From Monarcha castaneiventris obscurior (lineage: Eukaryota; Chordata; Aves; Passeriformes; Monarchidae): a stretch of DNA of 64,000 bases. Positions 63,013-64,000 of this stretch are shown piece by piece. Both the position numbers and the translations under genes were made by a program. A model generated the notes under the pieces. That model saw only the letters and a program-made list of their open reading frames with translations. It was not told the origin of the DNA and did not search any database. The first letter of the stretch is position 1, and each line of letters opens with the position of its first letter. The stretch is from contig JAMPIT010000230.1 of NCBI GenBank assembly GCA_026261815.1, forward strand, positions 38,462,501 through 38,526,500, in the 5' to 3' direction.

Positions 63013-64000
63013 GTAATATTTTAAGGGAGACATTGACAAAGGAGAAATAGAACAGAGAACAAAAAAGGACAATAAGGATTAAAATGTTACATGATGAACA
63101 GTTTGGAGGTAGAAAAAGTTTGAGGTAAAAGGAGGGGAAGTAACAGCAATTCAGAACTAGTGATAAGCTGGAGAACAGTCACACTTATAGAGGATTTGTT
63201 GTCATGTTGTGTAGTGGATTTTAACAGATTCCTTTTCTCCAAACACACATTGAAACTTTTTGTGCACTCAATGCAGCTGTGGCTGCCTGTGGTCTGAGCT
63301 TTCTGGGTTTACTGAAGCACACAGTAAAGAAACTTTCAAGGAAGCCCACACAAGGTTCAGTATTTATTGTTATAACTCAGGAAAACTGAAGCATATGAAG
63401 AAATGAGGTGTTTTGCAAAACACCTTGTAAAAATGATCGTTCTGCCTTACATATTATTTGCTGACTATCCCACTTCAACAAGAATTTGCAGAGTGGGATA
63501 CTTTGACTAAACCACTATGCCTGTATTAGAAGCGTTCAATTTGTGATAATACCAGGGCCTCCAAGTGTATCCAGAGGAATAACTTACCAGTACAAAACCC
63601 TAGAATTGCCCTTTGTTCAATTTTGTATTACTTTCCCCATTCTTCACGCTTCACAGAATTTGATCTGGCTTTAATGTCTAAACATATCTCTAAACATAGT
63701 CAAACTTATCCTGGTATAAAGCAACTGCCAGAGAATGGTAAATAACTGTGGTTTCCTTGGTTAATTCAGTGCAGTACCCCCTTTTGCTTTGAATGTTAGT
63801 CTGGAAAGGAATTGTAGACCTCCTTTAGGTAGGAGAGGAAAAAATGGTTTGCCCATGATGACAATGGCAGGTTGAGTATCTTTTGGTATTTTCCTAAGAC
63901 CTGTATATTCAGTAAGTAATTCATTGCTGGATCAGATTACATTTATTATACTAACCCATACAACCAGGATGTCTTCTAGTGAGCCAAAATGTCTCTGTGA
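63013..64000. other. Non-coding right edge, no gene seen
   Basis: AT-rich, A/G-rich around 63040-63140, without open frames of note or recognisable repeats. Confidence 0.55.

Overview
This window looks like AT-rich, repeat-poor nuclear DNA from a bird, or at least a sauropsid. The main evidence is a clear 3' fragment of the avian CR1 LINE at 50183-50470. There are also older CR1 fossils at 1258-2195 and 27040-27185, MIR-type (CORE-SINE) fossils at 4241-4346 and 55188-55275, and two fragments of an old amniote repeat with an 'attgactt' core at 6858-6931 and 35065-35130. There is no operon structure, no dense coding and no ribosome-binding sites. Most open frames are short and overlap in several frames, as expected by chance in AT-rich intergenic or intronic DNA. 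Family names were assigned from memory of consensus sequences, without a database search. No tRNA, rRNA, CRISPR, intact transposon or intact provirus was seen. Layout: 1-15 kb is non-coding apart from the long old CR1 copy, a MIR fossil, a CTCF-like site, a 121-bp segment bounded by 15-bp inverted repeats, and a weak candidate non-coding exon on the minus strand. Between about 14.78 and 15.98 kb the minus strand carries protein-like pieces in shifting frames, ending at a stop; this may be a decayed retrocopy of a gene I cannot name. From 16 to 41 kb there is mostly unmarked sequence, with the best-looking splice-bounded open segment at 21213-21292, a stable short hairpin at 26544-26590 and an old CR1 end. 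A second frameshifted protein-like fossil lies at 41399-41627. From 42 to 64 kb there is a small GC-richer patch with a candidate first coding exon on the minus strand (48352-48462), the young CR1, a perfect 27-bp tandem duplication (53135-53188), and a GC box plus TATA box followed about 590 bp later by a perfect CAG|GTAAGT donor. Near the right edge is a second splice-bounded open segment (62911-63012), preceded by stacked ORFs and four AATAAA signals within 36 bp. I cannot identify any functional protein-coding gene with certainty. The candidate exons rest on splice signals and open frames only, and such combinations also arise by chance in 64 kb. The low density of recent transposons would fit either a large intron or an intergenic desert, possibly a regulatory one. 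I did not find convincing evidence of a new biological system; the candidates are listed with the test that would decide each.
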